From: Spirochaetota bacterium
Lineage (GTDB): Bacteria; Spirochaetota; GWB1-36-13; JAKPDD01
Reading direction: 5' to 3'
Assembly: GCA_029552945.1 (NCBI GenBank)
Contig: JAKPDD010000017.1
Coordinates: 1-64,000, forward strand
Length of the DNA: 64,000 nt
Part shown: positions 45,940 through 54,539 of the stretch, piece after piece
How the letters are laid out: each line of letters starts with the position of its first letter
Position numbering within the stretch: position 1 is the first letter of the stretch
Notes under the pieces: generated by a model
Told to the model about the DNA's origin: nothing
The model's input: the letters and a program-made list of their open reading frames with translations, nothing else
The model's database searches: none
Translations under genes and position numbers: made by a program

Positions 45940-47088
45940 ATGAAAAGGTTTTTTTATCTCTTATTTTTTATTTTATTAATAATCTCAGCATGTTCAAAGG
46001 GAGACACTATAAAAATTGGTGTAATAGTACCTAAATCAGGGCAACTTGCAACTTATGGTATTGAGGCTATGAATGGTATACAGATAGCAGCTGAAAAGAT
46101 AAATAATCAAGGTGGTATTGAGGGAATAAAAATTGAACTTATAATAGAGGATAATCAGGGAACGACCACTGAATCTATAAATGCTTACAAAAAACTTGTT
46201 ACTCTAAGTGGTGTTAATGCAGTAATAGGACCTGTTACAAGTGGAAATGGAATTGCTGTTAAACCTCTTGTTGCTCAGTATAAGACACCTTTAATTTCAC
46301 CAACTGGTACTGCTGTTGTGCTTACTGAGGGAAATGAATATTTATCAAGAACATGTTTTATTGACCCATTTCAGGGAAAAGCTGCAGCAAGTTTTGCGTA
46401 TAATGAATTAGGTAAAAAGACAGCTGTTATAATGTATGATTCTTCTAATGATTATAGTGTGGAGCTTGCTGATGCTTTTGAAAATGAGTTTAAAAAATTG
46501 GGTGGTAAGATAGTTTATAAAGTAGGATTTAAAGATAATGATAGAGACTTTAATCCTCAACTTACTGAAATTATAAAGTTCAAGCCAGAAATAATTTATG
46601 TTCCAAGTTATCACCCAACTGCAGGGCCAATCATAAATCAGGCTAAACAAAAGAATATAGATGCTATATTTATTGGTGGGGATGGATGGGATTCTCCAAA
46701 ACTTAAAGAGCTTGCTGGTGAGGGATATAGTGGAAACTATTTTACGACTCACTTTTCAGAAGAAGACATAGACCCAATGGTTCAGGACTTTGTTAAAACT
46801 TTTAAATCAAAAACAGGACTTGTACCTGGTGCTATGGCTGCTTTAGGATATGATGCTGTTTATATGCTCTCACATGCTTTAAAGAATACAATAAAAAAAA
46901 TGGGAAAGGAAAAGATAGGAACGCAGGAGTTTAAGGATGAACTTAAAAATAATATAAACTCAACTAAAGAATTAAAAGGTATAACTGGAACTATAACACT
47001 TGATGAGAATAGAAATCCAATAAAGAGTGTTGTTATAATAAAAACAACTCCTGAAGGACCACGTTTTTATAAGAAAATTGATTTATAA
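45940..47088 (+). CDS. branched-chain amino acid-type ABC substrate-binding lipoprotein
   Basis: A 382-residue periplasmic-binding lipoprotein (lipobox LIISAC) of the LivJ/LivK type: IKIGVIVPKSGQLATYG at the mature N-terminus, the AVIGPVTSGNG segment and GAMAALGYDAVYML near the end. The ligand is probably a branched-chain amino acid or a related small molecule. I start at ATG 45940 because GGAGG (45931-45935) lies just before it; the frame's earlier ATG at 45928 overlaps that site. No permease (livH/livM) or ATPase (livG/livF) genes are adjacent. It is divergent from the SpoIIE-type gene and followed by a terminator. Confidence 0.93.
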   Translation: MKRFFYLLFFILLIISACSKGDTIKIGVIVPKSGQLATYGIEAMNGIQIAAEKINNQGGIEGIKIELIIEDNQGTTTESINAYKKLVTLSGVNAVIGPVTSGNGIAVKPLVAQYKTPLISPTGTAVVLTEGNEYLSRTCFIDPFQGKAAASFAYNELGKKTAVIMYDSSNDYSVELADAFENEFKKLGGKIVYKVGFKDNDRDFNPQLTEIIKFKPEIIYVPSYHPTAGPIINQAKQKNIDAIFIGGDGWDSPKLKELAGEGYSGNYFTTHFSEEDIDPMVQDFVKTFKSKTGLVPGAMAALGYDAVYMLSHALKNTIKKMGKEKIGTQEFKDELKNNINSTKELKGITGTITLDENRNPIKSVVIIKTTPEGPRFYKKIDL

Positions 47089-47094
47089 TTTTTT

Positions 47095-47119
47095 AGTAGG
47101 GTTTCTGCCCTACTTTTTA
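47095..47119. terminator. rho-independent terminator
   Basis: AGTAGGG (47095-47101) pairs with CCCTACT (47108-47114) around six bases and is followed by TTTTT, ending the binding-protein transcript. On the minus strand, the same hairpin is followed by an AT-rich run and could also end the small ORF 47120-47200. Confidence 0.85.
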
Positions 47120-47200
47120 TCAATCTTCTGTCCTATATTTTAGTATAAGATATACTATTACTGCTAAAAGAACAGCTATGTGTAGTATAAAAATAAACAT
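47120..47200 (-). CDS. possible 26-residue single-helix membrane microprotein
   Basis: A short minus-strand frame from ATG 47200 to TGA 47120 encodes one hydrophobic helix (LHIAVLLAVIVYLIL) with a polar basic/acidic tail (KYRTED). A GAGG ribosome site stands seven bases before the ATG and a hairpin terminator follows it directly. Small single-span proteins commonly act as membrane-complex subunits or regulators, but nothing here identifies a partner. The region also contains the inverted repeat TAGTATA/TATACTA (47141-47157). It may be chance; no homolog is recognised. Confidence 0.35.
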   Translation of the reverse strand: MFIFILHIAVLLAVIVYLILKYRTED

Positions 47201-47243
47201 CAAAAACCTCTATTTTATAAAAGTTTTTTCCGAAAATATCTAT

Positions 47244-48410
47244 ATGAAAAATATAATTATAAAATTCTTTTTTTTCAAGATATTTTTTATAATTGTTTAT
47301 ACTAATATATTTGCCAATGGGTTAAACGTTAGTATGATATCATCATATTTTGATGAAAAAGAGTTTGTTGTAAAATTATCATGGGAACCAATAAATGAAC
47401 CAAAAGCTGTTTATAAAATATATAGGATTCTAAAACCGATTGATAACAAAGCTATTTATATACCTGATAAGAAAGAGCTTATAACTGTTGTTGATTACAA
47501 TAAAAATTATTTTATTGATGAACCGCCTGAAAAGGGTGATTATTATTATTTTATTACTGTTTCAATAGACAATGATGAAAATTTTAAAGTTATTTATGAC
47601 CAAAATTATACATCAAATCCAGTAACTTTTTATCCTAAACCCCCATCAGTCAAAAATATAAGGTGTAAATTTGTTCCTCAAGGATCAAAAGTTTTTATAA
47701 CATGGATGTTAGAAGATGCATCTAAAGAAAAAATAAAGGAATTGCGAGTTTATAGATCAAATTATCCAATTGACAGGAATAGTATTTTATTATTAGAACC
47801 TGTTATTATAGATAAAAATCAGGATTTTTATATAGATACTCCTAGGACAGGACAGTATTACTATGCTGTAACGAGTGTTTCCTTAGATAATCTTGAGTCT
47901 TTATTTTTTTTACCCGGTCAAAATTATATTGATAAACCTGTACTTGTTATAAATTATCAGGGTTTATTACCAGAGTTTTTTATAAATCTTCCTTTTAATG
48001 AGAAGTTTAATTATAGTATTAATTATAATCTATTTGATCTACCTGATTATATAGATATGATTGATATAGATATTATAAAATATTATGTTGAACCTAAGAA
48101 GGAGGATGATAAAACTATAAAGGAAAAGTTAAAAATTATTAACCTTCAACTTGAAGTGCTTGCTTTAAAAAAAAAGTGGGAAGATTTTATTAAAAAAATT
48201 GATGAAGTTCTTTCTGATACAACCTGGGATAATAATATAAAAAACAGATTTTTGATGTACAAGGCTTATGCACTTATAAATCTTAAAAAAGAAGATGAAG
48301 CATTTTTAATAATCAGTATTTTAAAATCCGATAATGAATTTGTTAAATTGAATTATAAAAAAATAGAGCAACTTATTAAAAAAATAGAGGATAGAAAGAA
48401 AAATAAATAA
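47244..48410 (+). CDS. secreted protein with two fibronectin type III-like domains
   Basis: About 388 residues. A hydrophobic signal peptide (KNIIIKFFFFKIFFIIV, cleavage near FANG) starts at the ATG 47244; an ATG at 47178 is possible but would add 22 residues before it. Two FN3-like beta domains follow (about residues 26-130 and 135-240; VKLSWEP and VFITWMLED are strand B-C-type segments, with YYYFITVS and YYYAVTSVS as matching strands), then a short linker and a C-terminal helical part with TPR-like character. Probably periplasmic or surface-exposed. First gene of a seven-gene same-strand run that includes FliH. Confidence 0.8.
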   Translation: MKNIIIKFFFFKIFFIIVYTNIFANGLNVSMISSYFDEKEFVVKLSWEPINEPKAVYKIYRILKPIDNKAIYIPDKKELITVVDYNKNYFIDEPPEKGDYYYFITVSIDNDENFKVIYDQNYTSNPVTFYPKPPSVKNIRCKFVPQGSKVFITWMLEDASKEKIKELRVYRSNYPIDRNSILLLEPVIIDKNQDFYIDTPRTGQYYYAVTSVSLDNLESLFFLPGQNYIDKPVLVINYQGLLPEFFINLPFNEKFNYSINYNLFDLPDYIDMIDIDIIKYYVEPKKEDDKTIKEKLKIINLQLEVLALKKKWEDFIKKIDEVLSDTTWDNNIKNRFLMYKAYALINLKKEDEAFLIISILKSDNEFVKLNYKKIEQLIKKIEDRKKNK

Positions 48411-48429
48411 TCTATTTTAAGGATTTTAT

Positions 48430-49839
48430 ATGCAAAAAAAGTTTCCCTTCTGGCTTATACCATTTACTCTTTTCCTTTTTATTGCAGTTTTGTTTTTAAT
48501 TTTATATTTTAACAATAAGTTATGGTTTTTTGATAAATATTTTAAAACTACAGTTAAAGACAAAAATTACAATGACTATACACCGGAGAGAAAAGATATT
48601 GTATCAGATGATTTTTTAGTAGCTTCTATAAAAAAAGAGGAAGATAAGCTTAAAATTTCACAAGACAATAAACTGGTTGATTTAAGAAAAGATATTAGTG
48701 ATAAAAATTTAACAGATGAAATTGAGAATAAGTTTAGAAAAGGGATTGATTTTTTTAAATCTGGACAATATAAATATTCAGTTGAAGTTCTGGAAGAATA
48801 TTTAAGACTTACTAAGAACGATAAAAATAGGTTAAAGTCTTATTTTTATATTGCTTATGCTAAGATGTTTGATGGTATTAAGAATAATAACAATGACCTT
48901 ATAGAAGAATCTCGTAATTTTTTTATAAAAGTATATAAAAGTATAAATAAGGAAAGTGATATTTTCTCTAAAACAATAATAGGCCTAGCTCGTACTTCAA
49001 GGTTATTAAAAAATTATCCAGAAAAAATAGATGATTTATTAAAAGAGGCAATATTAATTGAAAAAGATGATAGAGTAAAAAAAGTGGTTTTTTATGAAAT
49101 TTCGTTATATTATTTATATAATAATGATTTTAAAAAGTTTGTTATGTATATAGAAAGGTCAGGGAACTCAATAAAAGAGATGGATATAATAAATACTATA
49201 TTAGAACAACCTTTAAGCTCTATAAGTATAGTAAGTTTGATTGAAAAAAATATTTTAAATTTTAATTATTTCCCATATTTAAAATATAGGATGCAGGAAA
49301 AAATGTTCAATGACGCAAAAACGTTTTATTACAATAATCAGAAAGAAGAGTCTTTATACATATTAAAAAAAATAATTACTCTTTTCCCATATGAACCTAT
49401 TGTTGAGGATGCAAACTATTTTATAGCTACTATTTATCATAAAGAGATGGAGTTTGATAAAGCAATATATTATTATGATCAGGTTTTATCAAATCAGTAT
49501 CCTGATTATGATCCTGCTGCACTTTTCAGAAAGGGTATTATATATTACAGACAGGGTAACTATAAAATGTCAAAGGAATGTTTCTTATCTATAACAACTG
49601 ATTTTGTTAGTTCAAATTATTATAGACCTGCTAAAGACTGGCTAAAGGAAATAGAAAAAGTAATATCTTATAAAAAAGATATTGAGAATCTAAGTAATAA
49701 AAATGACAACACTATAAAAAAAGATGATTCGTTAAAAAATGAAAATAAAAATTTAGATGAAAATAAAATTTTAAAACCCAAAGAAGATGATGGGGATATT
49801 AATATTTTTGATGATGAAGATAATATTTTTACAAAATAA
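48430..49839 (+). CDS. membrane-anchored TPR protein
   Basis: A 469-residue protein with an N-terminal membrane helix (about residues 6-28), a charged spacer, a long helical region with TPR-type repeats (for example KSGQYKYSVEVLEEYLRL, and repeats around residues 300-400), and an acidic, Asn/Asp/Glu-rich C-terminal tail. It would present a periplasmic TPR scaffold. The architecture resembles the TPR protein at the left edge of the window and so may be another flagellar-collar-type or envelope scaffold component. It is 19 bases from the FN3-like gene and 11 from the next, so all are probably one transcript. Confidence 0.82.
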   Translation: MQKKFPFWLIPFTLFLFIAVLFLILYFNNKLWFFDKYFKTTVKDKNYNDYTPERKDIVSDDFLVASIKKEEDKLKISQDNKLVDLRKDISDKNLTDEIENKFRKGIDFFKSGQYKYSVEVLEEYLRLTKNDKNRLKSYFYIAYAKMFDGIKNNNNDLIEESRNFFIKVYKSINKESDIFSKTIIGLARTSRLLKNYPEKIDDLLKEAILIEKDDRVKKVVFYEISLYYLYNNDFKKFVMYIERSGNSIKEMDIINTILEQPLSSISIVSLIEKNILNFNYFPYLKYRMQEKMFNDAKTFYYNNQKEESLYILKKIITLFPYEPIVEDANYFIATIYHKEMEFDKAIYYYDQVLSNQYPDYDPAALFRKGIIYYRQGNYKMSKECFLSITTDFVSSNYYRPAKDWLKEIEKVISYKKDIENLSNKNDNTIKKDDSLKNENKNLDENKILKPKEDDGDINIFDDEDNIFTK

Positions 49840-49850
49840 AAGGATTGATA

Positions 49851-50768
49851 ATGCAGGATTTTTTAAAAATTATTATGTCTAATATAATATCTAAAATTAA
49901 CATTAACTCTGACATAGAAAATAATTTAGAGTATATAATAAATAATAAAATATATGATATACATAAAATAGTTCAGAGTAAGGGTTATAAAATTGATCCT
50001 GTTAGTTTAAAGGATAATATACTTAGTGTAACCAATCAATTATTTATTGAATATTTATTGTCTTCTGTAAATAAGTTTGTTGATAAAATACTTGAATCAA
50101 ATATATGGGCTGTTCTAGGCGTAGGTCCTATTGTAAAAAGTTCATACATTGAATACTTTAATCTTTTTTATAAAGAGATGCTACTTAATAAAGAATTCAG
50201 ACTCCTATTTTATGATGTTTATTCAGTTATTAATTCTGATATAATTGATAGATACACTAAAAATCTTTACCATAGGAAAGGTTATGGCCATCTTTACATG
50301 TTTGCAAAGCCTATAAGTAATCCTCAATTATTAACAGATCTTCTTAAGTTATCTTCTCTTATATACCCTGTTGTTTTAACCCCGTTTAGAATAGATAATA
50401 AGGTTTATATTATTGATGAATATCTTGTAAGAAAAGACCTTATTGATGAGTTTTTATCTATTCTTGTAAAATATATTAATAGTAGATTGGGTAAAATACC
50501 AAATGAAGTTGTTGAGATAGCATTACATGCATCTATTAATAAAAGAAAACTTATATTTGATATTGGACTTAATGTTAGAGCTGATCTTTTAAGAGCTCTT
50601 ATCACAGTTGCTAAGTTTAAATCAAAACAGGTTGATATAAATAATAAAATGGCTGATACACCTGAAAAAAGTTTAATTACAATTTTTAAACAACAAGTAG
50701 ATTTTCTTGGGCTTGAAAAAAACTTGATATATGAACTTGAAATGGTTACAAGAGAAAATAGGTGGTAG
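49851..50768 (+). CDS. hypothetical protein
   Basis: A 305-residue soluble, mainly helical protein with no signal peptide or clear membrane helix. I start at ATG 49851, six bases after AAAAGGA; a TTG at 49845 would add two residues. No motif that I recognise; a stretch around residues 85-110 (WAVLGVGPIVKSS) is glycine-containing but not a P-loop. It ends three bases before the start of the voltage-sensor gene, so the two are tightly coupled. A cytoplasmic partner for that membrane protein is possible but only inferred from position. Confidence 0.72.
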   Translation: MQDFLKIIMSNIISKININSDIENNLEYIINNKIYDIHKIVQSKGYKIDPVSLKDNILSVTNQLFIEYLLSSVNKFVDKILESNIWAVLGVGPIVKSSYIEYFNLFYKEMLLNKEFRLLFYDVYSVINSDIIDRYTKNLYHRKGYGHLYMFAKPISNPQLLTDLLKLSSLIYPVVLTPFRIDNKVYIIDEYLVRKDLIDEFLSILVKYINSRLGKIPNEVVEIALHASINKRKLIFDIGLNVRADLLRALITVAKFKSKQVDINNKMADTPEKSLITIFKQQVDFLGLEKNLIYELEMVTRENRW

Positions 50769-50771
50769 AAT

Positions 50772-51881
50772 ATGAGAAATATTTTTGAAACATTTATAAA
50801 CATATTTATAATTCTGGTAGTAATAAGTACTGTATTGGAAGAAATTTTTTCTCTTAATGTATCTTCTTACAAAGATTTTTTTATCTATATAAACTTTGTT
50901 TTTGACTTTGTATTTACTCTTGAGTTTATAATAAGAAGTGTAATATCAAAAAATAAAAATGGTTTTAGGTATTATTTAACAACAGGTCTTGGATGGATAG
51001 ATTTTGTAAGTTCTATTCCACTCCTAGTATTAAACTCAGGTCCATCTTTATATTCTTATCTTACAAATGATTTTACATCAACTGCTGCATCTTTTATAAG
51101 TTTTGTTAGTGTAATGAAAATAGCAAAGATAATAAGAGTTACAAGAATATTCAGACTGTTAAGATTTTTAAAACTTCTTAAAAACTTGAATTTTCTTGAT
51201 TCAAAAATAGCTCAAAGACATTTAAATTATATTGTATCACTTATAATCTCTATGATAATACTATCGGTACTTGTAATGAACATACTTCAATTTAATATAA
51301 ATAGTTTTATAGAAGATGATATGAAAAATAATTACAAAGATGTTTTAAACTCTGCTTTGATTATTTCTATTAAAACAGGTGTTGATTTTTCTAGTGTTCT
51401 TAAAGATATACTGGTTAAAGATTATAGAATAATTGAAGCTTATTACAGGGAAACTAAAATTTTATCTAAAGATTTTAATATTAATTTTAGTTTTTTAAGT
51501 TATATAGATAAATTCAATTTTAATAATGTTACTATATATTATATTGATTATAATCTTATAAAAAGTGAAGCTATTTTTTCTATTATTATTATAATCATTA
51601 TAATTGTTTTGTCAATTTCAATAATATTCATTTATTCCAGAAAGTTTGCACTTGAGATTTCAGATCCAATTATACTTGTGTCCAAAGGATTTAATGAGTC
51701 AAACTTTTTTATAAGAATTAGGGATGACTACAGACATGATGATGAGATTAAAGAACTTATAAAAGGTTATAATGATATATGGCTTAATACAAAATTAAAA
51801 TATTTTCATGAGATATATGAGGAAAAAATTAATTTAGATATAAGTGAAATAAATATAGATGATATTACTAAAGGATTATAA
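50772..51881 (+). CDS. voltage-sensor-domain membrane protein with HAMP-like C-terminal part
   Basis: A 369-residue membrane protein. Residues 8-26, 36-56, 74-88 and 108-138 match S1-S4 of an ion-channel voltage sensor: acidic residues Asp45/Glu51 in S2, the WIDFVSSIPLL pattern in S3 and, in S4, basic residues at every third position (116, 119, 122, 125, 128, 131, 134, 137). A fifth helix (151-173), an extracytoplasmic segment of about 90 residues and a sixth helix (265-289) follow. No K+ filter or other pore-loop motif is visible. The cytoplasmic end resembles HAMP (SDPIILVSKG, DDEIKELIKGYND). It looks like a voltage sensor coupled to signalling, not a channel; function is inference. Confidence 0.8.
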   Translation: MRNIFETFINIFIILVVISTVLEEIFSLNVSSYKDFFIYINFVFDFVFTLEFIIRSVISKNKNGFRYYLTTGLGWIDFVSSIPLLVLNSGPSLYSYLTNDFTSTAASFISFVSVMKIAKIIRVTRIFRLLRFLKLLKNLNFLDSKIAQRHLNYIVSLIISMIILSVLVMNILQFNINSFIEDDMKNNYKDVLNSALIISIKTGVDFSSVLKDILVKDYRIIEAYYRETKILSKDFNINFSFLSYIDKFNFNNVTIYYIDYNLIKSEAIFSIIIIIIIIVLSISIIFIYSRKFALEISDPIILVSKGFNESNFFIRIRDDYRHDDEIKELIKGYNDIWLNTKLKYFHEIYEEKINLDISEINIDDITKGL

Positions 51882-52328
51882 ATGAGGCCAATACCAATTT
51901 ATAACAGACAAAAATCTACAAGAACATGGTTTAAAGATTCTAATATAATTGTAGAAAGTTTTTTGGAAGACCCTGTCCATTTTATAAGACTTAAAGTAAT
52001 TATTAATTTTGAAACGAGAGTTATAAAAGATATAGAAACTGAGTTTATAAGATCACCTTATGAAGATATATGCCCTCTTACAGGTAATGAGTATAAAAAG
52101 ATAATAGGTCTTAAAATTGAGGAGGGTTTTAACAAAAAAGTATCTGAAATTATTAAGCTGGATAAAGGTTGTACTCACTTAACAACTTTGCTAAGAGAGG
52201 CAGCAGATAGTTTTATTCAGAGTATATTTTACAAAACTGCTGATACAAAAGAGGGTAAGGAGAGGAGAGATTTATTGAAAACAATGTTAAAAGATACTTG
52301 CCTTGCTTACTCAAAAGATTATGTTTAA
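51882..52328 (+). CDS. DUF2889 family protein
   Basis: A 148-residue cytosolic protein of the DUF2889 family, recognised by the RIxxxTxxFxxPFxDCP-like sequence (here EFIRSPYEDICPLTG) and the GCTHLTTLLREAADSF block. Function is unknown. It begins one base after the stop of the voltage-sensor gene, and FliH follows 21 bases later. The conserved Cys residues (CP and GCTHL) suggest a metal or redox site, but this is not established. Confidence 0.85.
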   Translation: MRPIPIYNRQKSTRTWFKDSNIIVESFLEDPVHFIRLKVIINFETRVIKDIETEFIRSPYEDICPLTGNEYKKIIGLKIEEGFNKKVSEIIKLDKGCTHLTTLLREAADSFIQSIFYKTADTKEGKERRDLLKTMLKDTCLAYSKDYV

Positions 52329-52349
52329 AAAATCTTAGAGGATAAGAAT

Positions 52350-53249
52350 ATGTCAAAAGTTATAAAGTCTGATTACATTAAGGATATTAATAGGCCGGTA
52401 ATAATAGAACCCCCTGTTTTTGAAACTAAGGAGGAGGGGATTGAAGAGGAGAGAAGAGAGGAGATAAAAGGACCTTCTGAAGAGGAATTACAAAAAATAA
52501 TAGAGGAGAAAAAGAGAGAAGCTGAAGAAGAAGCTGAAAAAATAATAAAAAAAGCTAATGAAGATGCTCAGAAAATAAGAGATGAAGCTGAAAATTATGC
52601 GTTTAATAAAGTTAAAAAGATTAATGAAGAGTTTGATTCAAAGATGAAAGAAGCTGAGTTTAAAGCAAAGGTTGTAATTGATGATGCTAACCAAAAAGCT
52701 AAATTGATAATAGAGGATGCTCAAAAAGAGGCTGAAAAAATAAAAAAAGAGTCTTATTCTCAGGGTTTTGAAATCGGAAGAGAAGAAGGATATAAGTCTG
52801 GTCAAGAGGAAGTTAATAGACTTATAGGAGTTCTCCATAAGGTTGTTGGAGAACTTATAAAGAAAAGAGAGAGTATTGTAGAGGAAACTGAAAATCAACT
52901 TGTTGACCTTGTATTACTTATAGCTAAAAAAGTTGTTAAGGTTATTACTGAGTCTCAAAAAAGAGTTATATATGATAATGTTATTGCTGCTATAAATAAA
53001 CTAAGGATAAGATCTGAAATTACAATAAGAGTTAATCCAGAAGATGTATATACAGTTACAAAATATAAGAAAGACTTTATGGAAGCTGTTGAGGGTATAG
53101 AAAACATAAGAATACTTGAGGATCCTAATGTTGACAAAGGTGGATGCATAGTTACAAGTGAGTTTGGTTCAGTTGATGCAAGGATTTCAACTCAATTAGC
53201 TGAAATTGAAGAACAAATAAAAAAACTATCACCAATAAAGAATGAATAA
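52350..53249 (+). CDS. fliH: flagellar assembly protein FliH
   Basis: A 299-residue protein with a long, charged coiled coil (about 45-160; repeats of KxAxxEAEKI) and a C-terminal FliH domain (from about 165), ending with the hallmark DPNVDKGGCIVTSEFGSVDARIS. FliH controls the export ATPase FliI at the flagellar motor. The alternative is an ATP-synthase/V-ATPase E-type stalk protein, but the C-terminal block is FliH-like. It is not in a fliFGHIJ-type operon here; it lies in the run with the voltage-sensor and DUF2889 genes. It overlaps the next gene by eight bases. Confidence 0.9.
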   Translation: MSKVIKSDYIKDINRPVIIEPPVFETKEEGIEEERREEIKGPSEEELQKIIEEKKREAEEEAEKIIKKANEDAQKIRDEAENYAFNKVKKINEEFDSKMKEAEFKAKVVIDDANQKAKLIIEDAQKEAEKIKKESYSQGFEIGREEGYKSGQEEVNRLIGVLHKVVGELIKKRESIVEETENQLVDLVLLIAKKVVKVITESQKRVIYDNVIAAINKLRIRSEITIRVNPEDVYTVTKYKKDFMEAVEGIENIRILEDPNVDKGGCIVTSEFGSVDARISTQLAEIEEQIKKLSPIKNE

Positions 53250-54390
53250 ACTAGTATTTTATTTTTATTTATTTTTTATTTTTAACATTACTTATTTACA
53301 TGCAAGAGAGGAATATCTTATTCCATTTTTTATAGACTGTGTTGGTAGTGGTTTTACAGGTGTATCTAAAAATACTAATTCAAGAAACTTGTTTTTTAAT
53401 CCAGCTTTTATAAACAAATCAGAGGGTTTTTCTATAATTGATCTTTCTTTTGCTTATAGTAAAATTATAAATGAGATATATTCTGATCCTGATTCACTTA
53501 AACAAAAAATAATGGATGCTTTGGGTGGAAAAGAGTCTTATGGATATATTAATCTAAGTGGTCCTATATTTATTAATTTCAGAATAGAAAATATACAGTT
53601 TTCTGTATTTCATTATTTTATTGACACTTTTAGAGTCTATTATAGCGATAACCCATCTCCTGATGTTTATGCTGATGTAAGATTTAATGATAATATTGGT
53701 GTTGGTGGTGGAGTATCTTTCCCTGTTCCAGTTTATATTTTTGGGAGCAAGTGGGAAGAAGCATATATTGGTGCATCACTCTTTGTTTTTCAGAGAGTAA
53801 AGGCTGTGAATAAACAACTTGGTTTTTCTGAAATTTCTGGTATGGATAACCCATTATCATTTTTAAATGATAAACTTAATCCTGGAAGAGCTTTATCGTT
53901 TACTTTTCATACAGGGTTTTTTTATTCTTATGAAAATCTAACATTTGGTGTATCAATTTATAATCTTCTATCTTTTCCAATGGTATATTATCCAACACAG
54001 ATTCCTTTAATGTATAAGTCAAATTCTTCAACAGAGATTACATCGTATTTTGATCATATGCCTCTTGACTTTGCTTTTGGAATAACCTATTCAACTAAAA
54101 GAATAGGGGCAATTTCTCTTTATTTTGCTAAAGATTTTAAGTTTTCTATAGAATTTTTTGAAATAACAGACACAGAAAATTATCCTAATTTTTTTGACAA
54201 AATAAGGATAGGCATTGAAACAACTCTTGCAAATATTATAAAGTTAAGGATGGGATTATTTCACAGAAATATGACTTTTGGAATAGGTTATGATATATGG
54301 ATCTTTAAAATAAATGCTGCTTACTGGAGTGAAAAGGTAGGTAATAATAAAGCGAATAATCTTGGTTTTTCACTAAGTATAGACCTTTAA
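53242..54390 (+). CDS. outer-membrane beta-barrel protein
   Basis: A 382-residue protein with a signal peptide (hydrophobic start, cleavage near YLHARE) and a series of amphipathic strands ending in a typical barrel C-terminus (NLGFSLSIDL). The mature N-terminus (GSGFTGVSKNTNSRNLFFNPAF) recalls PorV/FadL-like and UPF0164-type barrels, in which a short conserved block with an NPA motif follows the signal peptide. It is the last gene of the run with FliH. Substrate is unknown; a role in lipid or hydrophobic uptake, or secretion, is possible. Confidence 0.8.
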   Translation: MNKLVFYFYLFFIFNITYLHAREEYLIPFFIDCVGSGFTGVSKNTNSRNLFFNPAFINKSEGFSIIDLSFAYSKIINEIYSDPDSLKQKIMDALGGKESYGYINLSGPIFINFRIENIQFSVFHYFIDTFRVYYSDNPSPDVYADVRFNDNIGVGGGVSFPVPVYIFGSKWEEAYIGASLFVFQRVKAVNKQLGFSEISGMDNPLSFLNDKLNPGRALSFTFHTGFFYSYENLTFGVSIYNLLSFPMVYYPTQIPLMYKSNSSTEITSYFDHMPLDFAFGITYSTKRIGAISLYFAKDFKFSIEFFEITDTENYPNFFDKIRIGIETTLANIIKLRMGLFHRNMTFGIGYDIWIFKINAAYWSEKVGNNKANNLGFSLSIDL

Positions 54391-54494
54391 TATTACTATT
54401 GTTTTATTTAATAAAAAATTAACTTCTAAAGATTTTATCTAATATTTTTACCTAATTTTTTAACTTTTATTTAATTGCTCTTAAAAAATCAAAT

Positions 54495-54520
54495 TTAAAA
54501 AAGGGGATAATCCCCCTTAA
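54495..54520 (-). terminator. rho-independent terminator after pta
   Basis: On the minus strand GGGGGA and TCCCC form a short hairpin (54503-54516) followed by TTTTTTAAATTT. It ends the leftward transcript that includes pta. Confidence 0.8.
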
Positions 54521-54539
54521 AAATAAAGATTATTTTATT

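Noticed and set aside
52350-53249. ATP synthase/V-ATPase stalk subunit instead of FliH
   Set aside because: The coiled coil alone would allow it, but the C-terminal GGCxVxxxFGxxDA block is the FliH signature and no ATPase genes are near.
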